In this document: in pieces, positions 8,175-16,768 of the stretch | How positions within the stretch are numbered: position 1 is the first letter of the stretch | How the letters are laid out: every line of letters starts with the position of its first letter | From: Gammaproteobacteria bacterium | Lineage (GTDB): Bacteria; Pseudomonadota; Gammaproteobacteria; JACCYU01 | Assembly (NCBI GenBank): GCA_013696315.1 | Contig: JACCYU010000024.1 | Coordinates: 1 to 37,622 of the forward strand | Direction of reading: 5' to 3' | DNA length: 37,622 nucleotides | Position numbers and translations under genes: made by a program | The notes under the pieces: model-generated | Told to the model about the DNA's origin: nothing | The model's input: the letters and a program-made list of their open reading frames with translations, nothing else | The model's database searches: none

Positions 8175-9069
8175 ATGTTGAAACTAAACGTATTTTCCGG
8201 ACCACGCCCTTTTCGCTGGTTTTCGTCCGCACTGCTGGCCGCGTGCATCGCGTTGCCCGCCACCGTTTCGGCAGGTCAGGCCGGTGACGAGGGACGCGGT
8301 GAAATCCTTTCGGTCGTCGGGCTGACCCAGGACGGGCGCCTGGTGAGTTTCAAGACAAATGCGCCCGGCCGCAGCAAAGAACTGTCCTTTGTTAGTGGGT
8401 TCGTGGGCGCAGATACAGAGCTGATCGGCATTGACTACAGAGTGCAGAACGGTCTGTTGTACGGCGTCGGCAACAAGGGCGGCGTATACGCTGGATCCCA
8501 GTAGCGGACAGTTGAATCTGGTCACCAGGCTTACCGTGCGGCTCAATGGAAATGCCTTCGGGGTAGATTTCAATCCGGCCGCCGATGCGCTGCGCGTGGT
8601 AAGCAACCGCGGGCAGAACCTGCGTCACCAGTTCTCGGGCCCGACAATGTTCCAGACCGCGGTGGACGGTACGCTGACCTATCCGGCGACCGCCACCACG
8701 CCCGAAATCACCGCGCGCGGCATTACCGGCTCGGCATATACCAACAATGATCTGGACGCCACCACGGCGACTACGCTGTTCGGCATAGACACAGTGCTAG
8801 ATCAGGTCGTAATTCAGTCGCCGGCCAACGCGGGGCTCGTGCAAGCCACCGGCAGCCTTGGCGTCACAGCCGGTCAGTGGGCGGGATTCGATAATTACAG
8901 CGAAATTCAAGACGGCCAGACCCAGTTCATTCGGGGCTTCGCATCGCTGCTGCGCATGGGCGGCAGGGAGCCTGCGCTGTACGAAATCGAGCTGCTGACG
9001 GGCAAGGCAACGTCGCTCGGCAGATTCAACGCAATGGTCGTCGATATCGCGATCCCGCTGGATCAGTAA
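8175..9069 (+). pseudogene. DUF4394 secreted protein, frameshifted
   Basis: Translation from ATG 8175 (GGAGG about six bases upstream) gives a signal peptide (AALLAACIALPATVSAG-type) and then a DUF4394-like start: LIGIDYR..NGLLYGVGNKGGVY. That frame stops at 8502-8504. The next frame continues the same family without loss: YTLDPSSG...FGVDFNPAADALRVVSNRGQNLRH, to a stop at 9067-9069. The break lies at about 8484-8490 and fits a 2-base deletion or a 1-base insertion. Intact members are secreted beta-propeller-like proteins of unknown function, about 290 residues. I see no slippery heptamer for programmed shifting, so this is either a pseudogene or an assembly error. Confidence 0.75.
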
Positions 9070-9247
9070 TCGAGATTTGCTGGCATCTGTGCACCAGTTC
9101 GGCACATGGACGTGCCGCTTATTATTACCCGAAGTCACGGCTTCTTGCGTAGTTGAATGCATGGCACACTGTTTGCCGCGCTGTCACTTGCTCCCCTTCG
9201 GAACGTAGACAAATCGCCGGCAGAAAAAAACCACCAGAGATAGAACA

Positions 9248-10702
9248 ATGCACTTCTTACCAATAGTTTTGCACTTGTTACAAACCGATGCCGCAGCCGC
9301 TGCGCAACGGGCAAAGGACGTTCCCGCGGACGACACGCGCACTTTTCGCATCGCTTCTCCTCCGCACGGCAAACGCGCGGTTATTGCGCTGCCGCTACTA
9401 ATTGGTGCATCGCTCGCCCCGGCTTACGCGCAGCAATTCAACTTTAGCGCCACACCCGGACTTACCGATACCCAATCCACCCTGGCATCGGCGATGGATA
9501 GCGCCTGCAACGCGCTCGCCGCCACGCCGGGCGCCGACCCGGGACAGGTCGATTTGTTCGCGACCTGCAACACCTTGGGCGGTGCGGACCAGGCCACGTT
9601 GCAGGACGACCTGGAGATTCTGGCGCCCGATGAGATCGCGACCCTGGGCACCGCGTCGGTTAACGTGTTTAACGCCCAGATTGCCAATGTCGTGCAGCGC
9701 CTCGCGGGGGTGCGGGGCAGTGGCGGTGTCGGCGGGACGGGTCTGGCGAGCCTTGGGTTCGACCCCGGCGACTGGATGCTCGCCGCCACATCTACCGACG
9801 GGCTGGCGATCGGCAATGGCGAAGATGGCGCCGACGATACGGAACGCCTTGGTGTGTTCGTGAACGGTAGTGGCGGCTCCGGCGACCGGGATGCGACCGT
9901 CAATGAGCCTGGGTTCGACTTCGACACACAGGCGGTCACCGCTGGTCTCGATTACCGCGTGCTCGACAACCTCGTGCTCGGCGCGGCGGCAAGCTATACG
10001 CGAATCGATTCCGAACTTAACGCCAGTGGCGGTAAAGTGGACGTGGATGGCTACAGCGTGTCGCTGTTCGGTACCTATTTCGAAGGCGCGAGCTTTTACA
10101 TTGACGGCATCGCCAGCATCGGACGCAACGAATTCGATACGAGCCGCACGGTCGTCTTCGGTGATGTCAATCAGCAGGCGCTGTCCGATCCAAGCAGCGA
10201 CGAATACGCGGTCGGCATCGGTAGCGGCTATGACTTCAACTTCGATCAGTGGTCGATGGGTCCGTTCGGGCAGTTCAATTACGTGCGCGCTGAGATCGAC
10301 GCTTTCGAGGAACAGGCCTCTACGCCGGGGGCGCTCGGCGCCGGCTCACTGCTGGCGGTGGATGACCAGACCGTGAAATCCCTGACCACCGCACTGGGCG
10401 GGCAGACCTCCTACGCAATCAGCAGTGCGGTGGGTGTGTTCGTGCCGCAGTTACGAGTCGCGTGGGTGCATGAGTACGAGGAAGATAATCAGACCATTTC
10501 CGGCGAGTTCATCAACGATCCCACCGACACCGGCTTCGCCGTGCCGACCGATGATCCCGATCGCGATTATTTCACCGCCGCGCTGGGCGTGTCAGGACAG
10601 TTTACAAACAACCTCGCCGCTTTCGTACAATACGAACGGCTCGTGGGCCACAGCTATCTCGATGAGAACGTAGTCAACGGCGGCGTGAGGCTTTCGTTCT
10701 GA
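9248..10702 (+). CDS. autotransporter-type outer-membrane beta-barrel protein
   Basis: The 484-residue product has an unusually long N-terminus. The hydrophobic signal (about residues 45-60, RAVIALPLLIGASLAPAYAQ) comes after about 43 polar residues. A small passenger-like part follows (about 62-200: NFSATPGLTDTQSTLASAMD, then an Asp/Leu-rich helix region). From about residue 205 to the end there are alternating amphipathic beta-strands ending in NGGVRLSF, whose terminal Phe is the BAM recognition signature. This fits the type V secretion autotransporter barrel, with only a short passenger. ATG 9248 has a poor ribosome-binding site, and I found no better in-frame start before the signal. The substrate or adhesive role is unknown. 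Confidence 0.75.
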   Translation: MHFLPIVLHLLQTDAAAAAQRAKDVPADDTRTFRIASPPHGKRAVIALPLLIGASLAPAYAQQFNFSATPGLTDTQSTLASAMDSACNALAATPGADPGQVDLFATCNTLGGADQATLQDDLEILAPDEIATLGTASVNVFNAQIANVVQRLAGVRGSGGVGGTGLASLGFDPGDWMLAATSTDGLAIGNGEDGADDTERLGVFVNGSGGSGDRDATVNEPGFDFDTQAVTAGLDYRVLDNLVLGAAASYTRIDSELNASGGKVDVDGYSVSLFGTYFEGASFYIDGIASIGRNEFDTSRTVVFGDVNQQALSDPSSDEYAVGIGSGYDFNFDQWSMGPFGQFNYVRAEIDAFEEQASTPGALGAGSLLAVDDQTVKSLTTALGGQTSYAISSAVGVFVPQLRVAWVHEYEEDNQTISGEFINDPTDTGFAVPTDDPDRDYFTAALGVSGQFTNNLAAFVQYERLVGHSYLDENVVNGGVRLSF

Positions 10703-10814
10703 CTGGCGGGAGACCCGCGCTGGCGCAACCGCGTCATAAGTATTAGCCCTTGAAGACTTCAATCACGCAAATGTTTACTGGAACATTGACCGGCACGGTC
10801 GGAGGAGCTGCGAA

Positions 10815-11798
10815 ATGATTCGCCTTACAAGCACCCCATTAGGACAATCCCGCCACTCACGCTGGCTGATAATCGCCGCGGCGCTCGTCGTGGGCTGTCA
10901 AACGCAACGCATCACGGAACTGCCCGCGGATGCGGTGGCAATTTATCCGCAAGTCGCCGACCTGACCTTGCCGGTGAGCTGCCTGCTGCCCGGACAGGTG
11001 CGCAGGCTGGGCGGTGAAATCACATACCTGACGCCACGCCGGCCCGTGATCACCAGCGCCAACGATTGCGAGTTACGCGGCGGCGATTATGCTCAGTTCG
11101 ACCGGGCAGCGTACGAGACGGCGCTACAGGTATGGCTGCAAGAAGCAAGAAGCGGCGATCCGCGCGCGCAGACCTTCGTCGGCGAGATCTATGCACGAGG
11201 GCTGGGAACGGAACCGGATTATGAACTCGCTCGCCAGTGGTATCGGAAGGCCGCCGCGCAGAATTTTCCACGCGCCCAGGTGCAGCTTGGCCTGATATAT
11301 GAAAAAGGTCTTGGCGTGCAACAGGATCGCCTGGCGGCGCTGAACTGGTATCGCGAGGCCGCAGGAGTCAGGAATTTAACGCTGGCAGGCGAAAGCGAAA
11401 CAGAGAAAACAGATCAGGCATCGTTCAAATCCGTGCCCCCCGTGGGGACACCCGCTCCGGCAGTTCCGCAGGGCCCGACCCTGGAGGTGTATGGCGTCTA
11501 TGACCCGCAAACCGCTAACACGCCAGCCAAACCGGACGCCGGTGCGCCGGCCACGGCCAACGGCATCGTGGGACGGGTATCAGCGCCGACGGGTGTTTCA
11601 TCCGTGACCGTCAATGGCCGCGATGTCACGGTGGACGGGCACGGCGCGTTCCGCATCGATATCGTTCCAGAGGACCCATCCCCAATCCAGATCATCGCGA
11701 CCGACAATCGCGGGCAAAAGGCCAATGTCGAATTTTACGCGAGCCTGAATCAATCCGAAGGCGAGATGGTCACTTATGCGCAGCAGAGCTTGAACTAA
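10815..11798 (+). CDS. Sel1-repeat lipoprotein with C-terminal Ig-like domain
   Basis: The 327-residue product starts at ATG 10815 after GGAGG. A lipobox-like LVVGC is at about residues 24-28, so it is probably membrane-anchored. Two Sel1-like TPR repeats are visible at about 112-185 (GDPRAQTFVGEIYARGLG and NFPRAQVQLGLIYEKGLG, each followed by W(Y)R(K/E)AA). A Pro/Ala-rich linker leads to a C-terminal beta-domain (SAPTGVSSVTVNGRDVTV...ATDNRGQ). This domain type often precedes caspase-like peptidases, but no peptidase domain follows here. Sel1 repeats usually mediate protein binding. It is convergent with folP, with a 36-base gap. Confidence 0.75.
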   Translation: MIRLTSTPLGQSRHSRWLIIAAALVVGCQTQRITELPADAVAIYPQVADLTLPVSCLLPGQVRRLGGEITYLTPRRPVITSANDCELRGGDYAQFDRAAYETALQVWLQEARSGDPRAQTFVGEIYARGLGTEPDYELARQWYRKAAAQNFPRAQVQLGLIYEKGLGVQQDRLAALNWYREAAGVRNLTLAGESETEKTDQASFKSVPPVGTPAPAVPQGPTLEVYGVYDPQTANTPAKPDAGAPATANGIVGRVSAPTGVSSVTVNGRDVTVDGHGAFRIDIVPEDPSPIQIIATDNRGQKANVEFYASLNQSEGEMVTYAQQSLN

Positions 11799-11834
11799 AG
11801 CATCATTGTTGCTGGCGTTGGGATCAGCACCTCC

Positions 11835-12713
11835 TCAATCGCACGTTGCATTTCTGACCCCCCAGGCCACGTCGGCGGCCTGACGATTGGCCGCGACATC
11901 GTGAACTCTGAAAATGCTGACTCCTGCCATCACCCCCAGTGCGGTGGCCGCGCAGGTCGCGGGCACCAGTTCGGCCGGTATTTGAACGTTCAGCACTGAC
12001 CCCATGAAACGTTTGCGACTCGCCCCTAGCAGTATTCGATAATCAAGCGCGGCGAACTTCTCAAGATGCGCGATCAAACTCAGATTGTGCTCACGGGTCT
12101 TGCCGAATCCCAAGCCGGGATCAAGAATGATCTTTTCACGCAACACGCCGGCGGCCTCGGCAGTCTGCGCGCGCGCTTGCAAAAACACGCTGACATCGGC
12201 GACGACATCGGTGTAGCTGGGGTTGTCCTGCATGTTCTCTGGCGTGCCCAGCATGTGCATCAGCACGAGTTCCGCGGAGTGTTCACGCGCCATAGCGAAC
12301 ATCGCCGTATCGTCCCGGCCCGCCGAGATGTCGTTGATGATGCTCGCACCCGCGCGCAGCGCCGCTACGGCCACCTCGCTCAACGTCGTGTCAATGCTTA
12401 TGCGCACATGCGCGGGCAGCTCGCGATGCAGGCGTTCGATAACGCTCTGCACACGTAGCAGTTGCTCGGGCGCGGGTACGCGCGCGGCCCCGGGCCGTGT
12501 GGATTCGCCGCCCACGTCGATGATGTCCGCCCCCTGGACAGCCATCGCCAGCGCTTGGGCGACCGCCGTTTCGACATCGACATAAAGCCCGCCGTCCGAA
12601 AAGCTGTCCGGCGTGGCATTGAGGATACCCATGATGGCGGGTCTGTTAGAATTTGCGTTCACCGCAAGTCGGTATCGTTCAGGTATACGTGACCGCCACA
12701 GGAATACTTTCAA
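11835..12713 (-). CDS. folP: dihydropteroate synthase
   Basis: This cytoplasmic TIM-barrel enzyme joins p-aminobenzoate to dihydropterin pyrophosphate in folate synthesis and is the sulfonamide target. Both family signatures are present: MGILNATPDSFSDGG near the N-terminus and GADIIDVGGESTRPG. Further conserved parts are SIDT, LMHM.G, DPGLGFGKT and the late SRKRF and RVHD motifs. The start is uncertain. TTG 12713 (292 residues) shares its first base with the divergent fdhD ATG, and GTG 12662 (275 residues) is the other choice. Neither has a good ribosome-binding site. In many gammaproteobacteria folP lies with ftsH and glmM; here it is isolated. Confidence 0.92.
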   Translation of the reverse strand: MKVFLWRSRIPERYRLAVNANSNRPAIMGILNATPDSFSDGGLYVDVETAVAQALAMAVQGADIIDVGGESTRPGAARVPAPEQLLRVQSVIERLHRELPAHVRISIDTTLSEVAVAALRAGASIINDISAGRDDTAMFAMAREHSAELVLMHMLGTPENMQDNPSYTDVVADVSVFLQARAQTAEAAGVLREKIILDPGLGFGKTREHNLSLIAHLEKFAALDYRILLGASRKRFMGSVLNVQIPAELVPATCAATALGVMAGVSIFRVHDVAANRQAADVAWGVRNATCD

Positions 12714-13570
12714 TGCCAGCAGATGTCAAACCCGGATACCGACCCGACTTAACAGCCGCGGGACTCGAACCCGCGCGCGCCACAGTCGCCGTTGACGAGT
12801 ACGGTCAAGCCCGGGAGCTGGACATCGCCGGCGAATCACCGCTGACCCTGTATGTGGATAAGCGCGAGGTGGTGACACTCATGACACTGGGCACTTACCC
12901 CGAAGCGCTGGCAATCGGATATTTAAGAAACCAAGGCATAATCGGTGAGTTGAACCAGATTATGTCAGTGCAGGTGGACTGGGAGACCGAGGCGGCGGCG
13001 GTAATCACTCGCGACGGCATCGAAGGCGTGGATGAGAAGCTCGCGAACCGCACGGTGACCACCGGTTGCGGGCAAGGCACCGTGCTCGGCAGCATCATGG
13101 ATCAATTGAATCGTATCGAGCTGCCCGGACGCGTGCTCACGCAGTCCACCGTCTACCATCTGCTGAAAGAGCTCAACGCCTACAACGACGTATACAAGCG
13201 CGCTGGCGCGGTGCACGGTTGCGCGCTGTGTTCCGAAACGGAGATTCTGAAATTCGTGGAGGATGTCGGCCGGCACAACGCGGTGGACGCGATCGCGGGC
13301 ATGATGTGGCTGGACGGAATCGACGGCGGCGACAAGATTTTCTATACCACCGGGCGGCTGACTTCCGAGATGGTCATCAAGGTCGCGCAGATGGGCATAC
13401 CGGTTTTGCTGTCGCGCTCCGGCATCACCCGGATGGGTCTGGATCTGGCGCACAAGACAGGCGTGATCATGATCGGGCGCGCCAAGGGCAAACACTTTTT
13501 GATTTTCAACGGTCACGAGTCGATTCGGTTCGACGCGATGCCACCGCCAAGACCCTCGCGCGCCGCTTGA
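12713..13570 (+). CDS. fdhD: formate dehydrogenase sulfurtransferase FdhD
   Basis: FdhD transfers sulfur from a cysteine desulfurase (IscS) to the molybdenum cofactor of formate dehydrogenase, which needs it for activity. The 285-residue product shows the family pattern: early LTLYVDKREVVTLMTLGTYP, a TGCGQG segment (Cys119), the catalytic CxxC at Cys170-Cys173 in HGCALC, then VEDVGRHNAVDAI and the late GRLTSEMVIKVAQMGIPVLLSRSG. ATG 12713 has AGGA at a suitable distance; a longer frame from 12653 is less likely. It diverges from folP with the start codons touching. A yqeC-like gene follows, which fits a molybdenum-enzyme maturation role. No formate dehydrogenase is in the window. Confidence 0.92.
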   Translation: MPADVKPGYRPDLTAAGLEPARATVAVDEYGQARELDIAGESPLTLYVDKREVVTLMTLGTYPEALAIGYLRNQGIIGELNQIMSVQVDWETEAAAVITRDGIEGVDEKLANRTVTTGCGQGTVLGSIMDQLNRIELPGRVLTQSTVYHLLKELNAYNDVYKRAGAVHGCALCSETEILKFVEDVGRHNAVDAIAGMMWLDGIDGGDKIFYTTGRLTSEMVIKVAQMGIPVLLSRSGITRMGLDLAHKTGVIMIGRAKGKHFLIFNGHESIRFDAMPPPRPSRAA

Positions 13571-13571
13571 G

Positions 13572-13577
13572 TATAAT
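13572..13577 (+). promoter_or_regulatory. possible -10 element after fdhD
   Basis: A perfect TATAAT sits two bases after the fdhD stop codon, about 20 bases before the minicistron at 13597. There is no good -35 at 16-18 bases upstream, so this is only a candidate start for the minicistron and yqeC. Confidence 0.3.
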
Positions 13578-13596
13578 CCGTGTCGAGGAAACGCTT

Positions 13597-13626
13597 ATGG
13601 TCATCAAGGGTTGGCGCACCGCGTGA
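13597..13626 (+). CDS. nine-codon minicistron between fdhD and yqeC (putative)
   Basis: ATG 13597 is preceded by GAGGAA at ideal spacing and encodes MVIKGWRTA before TGA. It is far too short to judge by composition. It could be a leader peptide, the start of a lost gene, or chance. The strong ribosome-binding site is the reason to list it. The yqeC-like gene begins 21 bases later. Confidence 0.25.
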   Translation: MVIKGWRTA

Positions 13627-13647
13627 TCTCAAGAACCATAAATCGGG

Positions 13648-14418
13648 ATGATCCCACACCGACCTCATGCCAATCTGGTCGAGGCGCTATGCGCGACACG
13701 CGGGATCATCTGTGTGGTTGGCGCCGGCGGCAAGAAGACGACACTTTATCGGCTGGCGGCGGAACACGGCGGCCGCGTAGGCATTACTTCCACGGTCGTT
13801 ATACCGCCCTTTCCCGACACGCTGACAGGCGTCCGGGTCATTGCGGAGGAAAGCTGTCTTACGCCGGCCGTAATTGAGGCGGCACGCCACGCGCGCACGG
13901 TCGCCTTTGCTATGCCGATGGTTAAACACGAACGTCTGGGCGCCGTTGCGCCCGCCCAAATCACGCAGATCCACACCAGTGCTCATTTCGATATCACCCT
14001 GGTCAAGTGCGATGGCGCGCGCGGACGCTTGATCAAGGCCCCCGGCCCGGAAGAGCCCGTGATCCCGGCCGGCACGACCACGGTTATTCCGTTAGTATCC
14101 GCGCGCGTAATCGGCAAACGGCTCTCAGAACGCATCGCACATCGCGTCGCTCAAATCACCGCCGTCACCGGCGCTCGTCCCGGAGACATAATTACCCCCA
14201 TGCACGTAGCCCGCTTGCTGGCGAGCACGGACGGCGCGCTCAAAAACGTGAGCGAGGCATCCGTCGTACCGGTAATCAACATGGTCGACAACCGGATGCT
14301 GGATGCCGCGGCGCGAGAGGTCGCGGAGATCGCACTGGATTTATGCGACCCGATTCAGCGCGTCGTGCTCACCCGCATGCGGCTGCCTGAGCCGGTCATA
14401 GAAATTGTTGTGAGATAA
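13648..14418 (+). CDS. yqeC: YqeC-like selenium/molybdenum hydroxylase accessory protein
   Basis: The 256-residue product matches the YqeC family, annotated as an accessory factor of selenium-dependent molybdenum hydroxylases. Visible are an N-terminal P-loop-like VGAGGKKTTLYRLA (about residues 24-37) and the family block KCDGARGRLIKAPGPEEPVIP. A C-terminal half (ITAVTGARPGDIITPMHVARLLAS...) also occurs in the family. A nucleotide-binding role is inferred from the P-loop; the exact biochemistry is not established. It follows fdhD, with the minicistron between. ATG 13648 has only a weak ribosome-binding site. Neither selenium genes nor a hydroxylase are in the window, so the partner enzyme must be elsewhere. 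Confidence 0.8.
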   Translation: MIPHRPHANLVEALCATRGIICVVGAGGKKTTLYRLAAEHGGRVGITSTVVIPPFPDTLTGVRVIAEESCLTPAVIEAARHARTVAFAMPMVKHERLGAVAPAQITQIHTSAHFDITLVKCDGARGRLIKAPGPEEPVIPAGTTTVIPLVSARVIGKRLSERIAHRVAQITAVTGARPGDIITPMHVARLLASTDGALKNVSEASVVPVINMVDNRMLDAAAREVAEIALDLCDPIQRVVLTRMRLPEPVIEIVVR

Positions 14419-14885
14419 TTAGCTTGCGCGGCCGGCGCCAGATGCTGAACATTTACCGCCGGTTCACCTGCGACCTTGGTCAGGCATTGTCCCGGTACGA
14501 AGCGCGCCTGCAAGGGCGGCGGGACGTTCGAACTCGCGCCAACCACAAGACTACGGAAAACTTTGAGGAAACGGTAATTCCGCGGTTCCTCTTGCGCGGC
14601 CTTCGTCCATGCAAAGCGGATATTGCCGGCCCATCATCACTCGCGTCCAGTTACGGCAAGATGTCGGTCTTTTGCTACCGCTGGCCCCACCGCCAGGTTT
14701 GGCTCACTGACTTCGCCCGCCGGCTTTGCCATACTCGATTTACGGTTTACAGGTAGTGCCGCGGCTTACTGCCAAGGGGCGCCACTGTGGGGCTGAGCGG
14801 CAGGAACTTTGTGTTCATCAGCTCAATTGATGTGCATTTGGCCTTTACCCGGGCTCATTTTCCTAACGTCCAAGGAGCGACCCCG
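14419..14885. other. intergenic region between yqeC and the bactofilin
   Basis: 467 bases with no gene I can support. An imperfect GAGGAA/TTCCTC hairpin lies at about 14565-14593 without a T-run. The promoter of the bactofilin is presumably here but was not recognised. Confidence 0.4.
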
Positions 14886-15452
14886 ATGTTCAAGAGATCC
14901 GACAATACCGTTAATTTTGGCTCGACGGTCGCAGATTGCGGCGAATCTAAGCAGGCCAGTACTGAACCGGTGACCACCGAGACAGCTTCTTCAAAGTCTG
15001 CGGGCGCTGACCGACGGTCGCTGCCGGCCGTGATCGGCGCCAGCATTCGCATCCAGGGCGAACTTTCCGGCGATGAGGACTTGGTCATACAGGGACATGT
15101 CGAAGGCTCCATCGAACTGAAAAAGAACAATCTGACCGTCGGCGCGCAAGGGTCGCTCAAGGCCAGCTGCCGTGCAAGAATTATCACGGTGGAAGGCAAG
15201 GTTGAAGGTGATCTGTATGGCGACGAGCGCATCGTTATCAAGCTATCCGGAGATGTCCGCGGCAACATTGTCGCGCCCCGCGTCAGTCTTGAAGACGGCG
15301 CCAAGTTCAAGGGCAGCATCGATATGGAACCCAAGCACGCCAAGAGTGGCGCCAGTTCAGACAGGCCGGCTGAAGCGATCACGCATAACAGTACCGCAAA
15401 AACCGGCAAGGAAAGCTCGCTTACCAACGCGCCACACGTCAAATCGGCATAG
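14886..15452 (+). CDS. bactofilin (polymer-forming cytoskeletal protein)
   Basis: The 188-residue product has a disordered N-terminus rich in Ser, Thr and Glu, then a bactofilin core at about residues 45-150. It is made of short beta-helix turns (IGASIRIQGELSGDEDLVIQ, GHVEGSI, VEGKVEGDLYGDE, GDVRGNIVAPRVSLEDGAKFKGSI), followed by a disordered tail. Bactofilins self-assemble into filaments without nucleotide and organise cell-wall enzymes, stalks or polarity. ATG 14886 follows AAGGAG; a longer frame from 14787 is not needed. It is convergent with galU. No M23 peptidase, the common partner gene, is adjacent. Confidence 0.9.
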   Translation: MFKRSDNTVNFGSTVADCGESKQASTEPVTTETASSKSAGADRRSLPAVIGASIRIQGELSGDEDLVIQGHVEGSIELKKNNLTVGAQGSLKASCRARIITVEGKVEGDLYGDERIVIKLSGDVRGNIVAPRVSLEDGAKFKGSIDMEPKHAKSGASSDRPAEAITHNSTAKTGKESSLTNAPHVKSA

Positions 15453-15514
15453 TGCCTACCTGATAATCAATCTGCATTGCAATCCGCATCCGGAAGAGGG
15501 ACAGATATACTCAG

Positions 15515-15549
15515 GTGCAAGTCGGTCTGGATTAGCGCCCGCCTTGCAC
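15515..15549. repeat. inverted repeat between bactofilin and galU
   Basis: GTGCAAG at 15515-15521 pairs with CTTGCAC at 15543-15549 (wobble extends the stem). It lies in the convergent gap after the bactofilin and may be part of a transcript 3' end. Confidence 0.4.
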
Positions 15550-15592
15550 TTGGAATCCATCGCGACGCTTGGCGGTTGTTTGGCTGAAGTCC

Positions 15593-15628
15593 ACTTAAAC
15601 ACTCATGCCAATGCAGCCGTGTTTAAGT
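15593..15628. repeat. 10-bp perfect inverted repeat between bactofilin and galU
   Basis: ACTTAAACAC at 15593-15602 pairs exactly with GTGTTTAAGT at 15619-15628 across 16 bases. It is AT-rich, so it is a weak terminator candidate but symmetrical. It could serve either convergent gene or be a protein-binding site. Confidence 0.45.
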
Positions 15629-15689
15629 TGGCGTAGTACTAAAGAGCGCCTGCGAGCTGTGTTTGTCGTTATTCTTGCAGGGCTGCAAC

Positions 15690-16586
15690 CTACCTCGGCG
15701 GGCCGATCGACTCCACATCGAGCCCTTTGAGATAGTCACGGAATCTCGCGTGCAGCTCGGGATGCATGAGCGCGTGTTCCACTGTCGCCTCCAGATAGCC
15801 AAGCTTGCTGCCGCAGTCGTACCGCTTGCCCTCGAATTCATAGGCGAAGACTGATTCGCGCTCGAGCTGACTGGCGATTGCATCGGTTAACTGGATTTCG
15901 TTGCCAGCGCCGCGCTTCACGCGCGTCAGGCAGTCAAAGATCGATGGCGTCAATATATAACGACCAACAATTGCGATGCTGGAAGATGTCTCCTCCGGAC
16001 TGGGTTTTTCCGTCATGCCATTGATTTTCCACAGGCGCTCATCGACAGACTCGCCCTCGACGATGCCATAACTATGCACGTCTTCCCGCGGAACCTGCTG
16101 TACGCCAATTAGCCCGCTTTGCCGCTGATTGTAAATATCCACCATCTGGCTGAGACAACCGCCATTTTCACTGGAAATCAAATCGTCGGCCAGGATCACC
16201 GCGAACGGCTCGTCGCCGACGACGTGCCGCGCGCACAGCACGGCATGCCCCAGCCCCAGCGCTTCCGCCTGACGGATGTAAACACAGGTGACTTGCGGGG
16301 GCACTATCTCCTGCACCAGCGCCAGCATTCTGTCTTTCTTGTGTGCCTTGAGCTCAACCTCGAGTTCGTACGCCTTGTCAAAGTGGTCCGGAATCGAACG
16401 CTTGGTGCGGCCGGTGATAAAGATCAATACATCGATACCGGCCGCAACCGCTTCTTCGGCCGCATATTGAATGAGCGGCTTGTCGACCACGGGCAACATT
16501 TCCTTGGGATTGGCCTTGGTTGCGGGCAGAAAGCGCGTGCCCAGGCCCGCCACCGGAAAAACCGCCTTACGAATCCTTTTGTTCAA
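15690..16586 (-). CDS. galU: UTP-glucose-1-phosphate uridylyltransferase
   Basis: GalU makes UDP-glucose from UTP and glucose-1-phosphate for LPS, exopolysaccharide and trehalose-type glucan synthesis. The 298-residue product carries the nucleotidyltransferase signature [18 protein letters not shown] (residues 14-31), then [23 protein letters not shown] and [11 protein letters not shown]. The start is TTG 16586 with CGGAGC about seven bases upstream, giving [14 protein letters not shown]. It ends 237 bases from the convergent bactofilin and lies 182 bases after lapB on the same strand, so it may be co-transcribed with lapB or have its own promoter in that gap. Both gene products serve the outer-envelope polysaccharide. 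Confidence 0.95.
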   Translation of the reverse strand: MNKRIRKAVFPVAGLGTRFLPATKANPKEMLPVVDKPLIQYAAEEAVAAGIDVLIFITGRTKRSIPDHFDKAYELEVELKAHKKDRMLALVQEIVPPQVTCVYIRQAEALGLGHAVLCARHVVGDEPFAVILADDLISSENGGCLSQMVDIYNQRQSGLIGVQQVPREDVHSYGIVEGESVDERLWKINGMTEKPSPEETSSSIAIVGRYILTPSIFDCLTRVKRGAGNEIQLTDAIASQLERESVFAYEFEGKRYDCGSKLGYLEATVEHALMHPELHARFRDYLKGLDVESIGPPR

Positions 16587-16768
16587 AATGCGCTCCGGCT
16601 GGAGTTTTATAGTTCACAAGTCAGCCCCGAGAGCTGCACGAGCAAGATTTGCGTTAACGACGCACTTGTAACGGAAAAATTGATCGATGGCCAGAGTAAC
16701 TCAAACACCGATCGTTGTCAGGGCTGGTGATGCTGATTGAAGGGCGCGTGTAACGCTGCCGGCGCCGA

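Noticed and set aside
8484-8504. programmed frameshift in the DUF4394 gene
   Set aside because: No slippery heptamer, internal Shine-Dalgarno sequence or downstream pseudoknot was seen; a simple indel explains it better.
14424-14756. 110-codon plus-strand frame between yqeC and the bactofilin
   Set aside because: The product is Arg-rich with no domain or plausible start signal.
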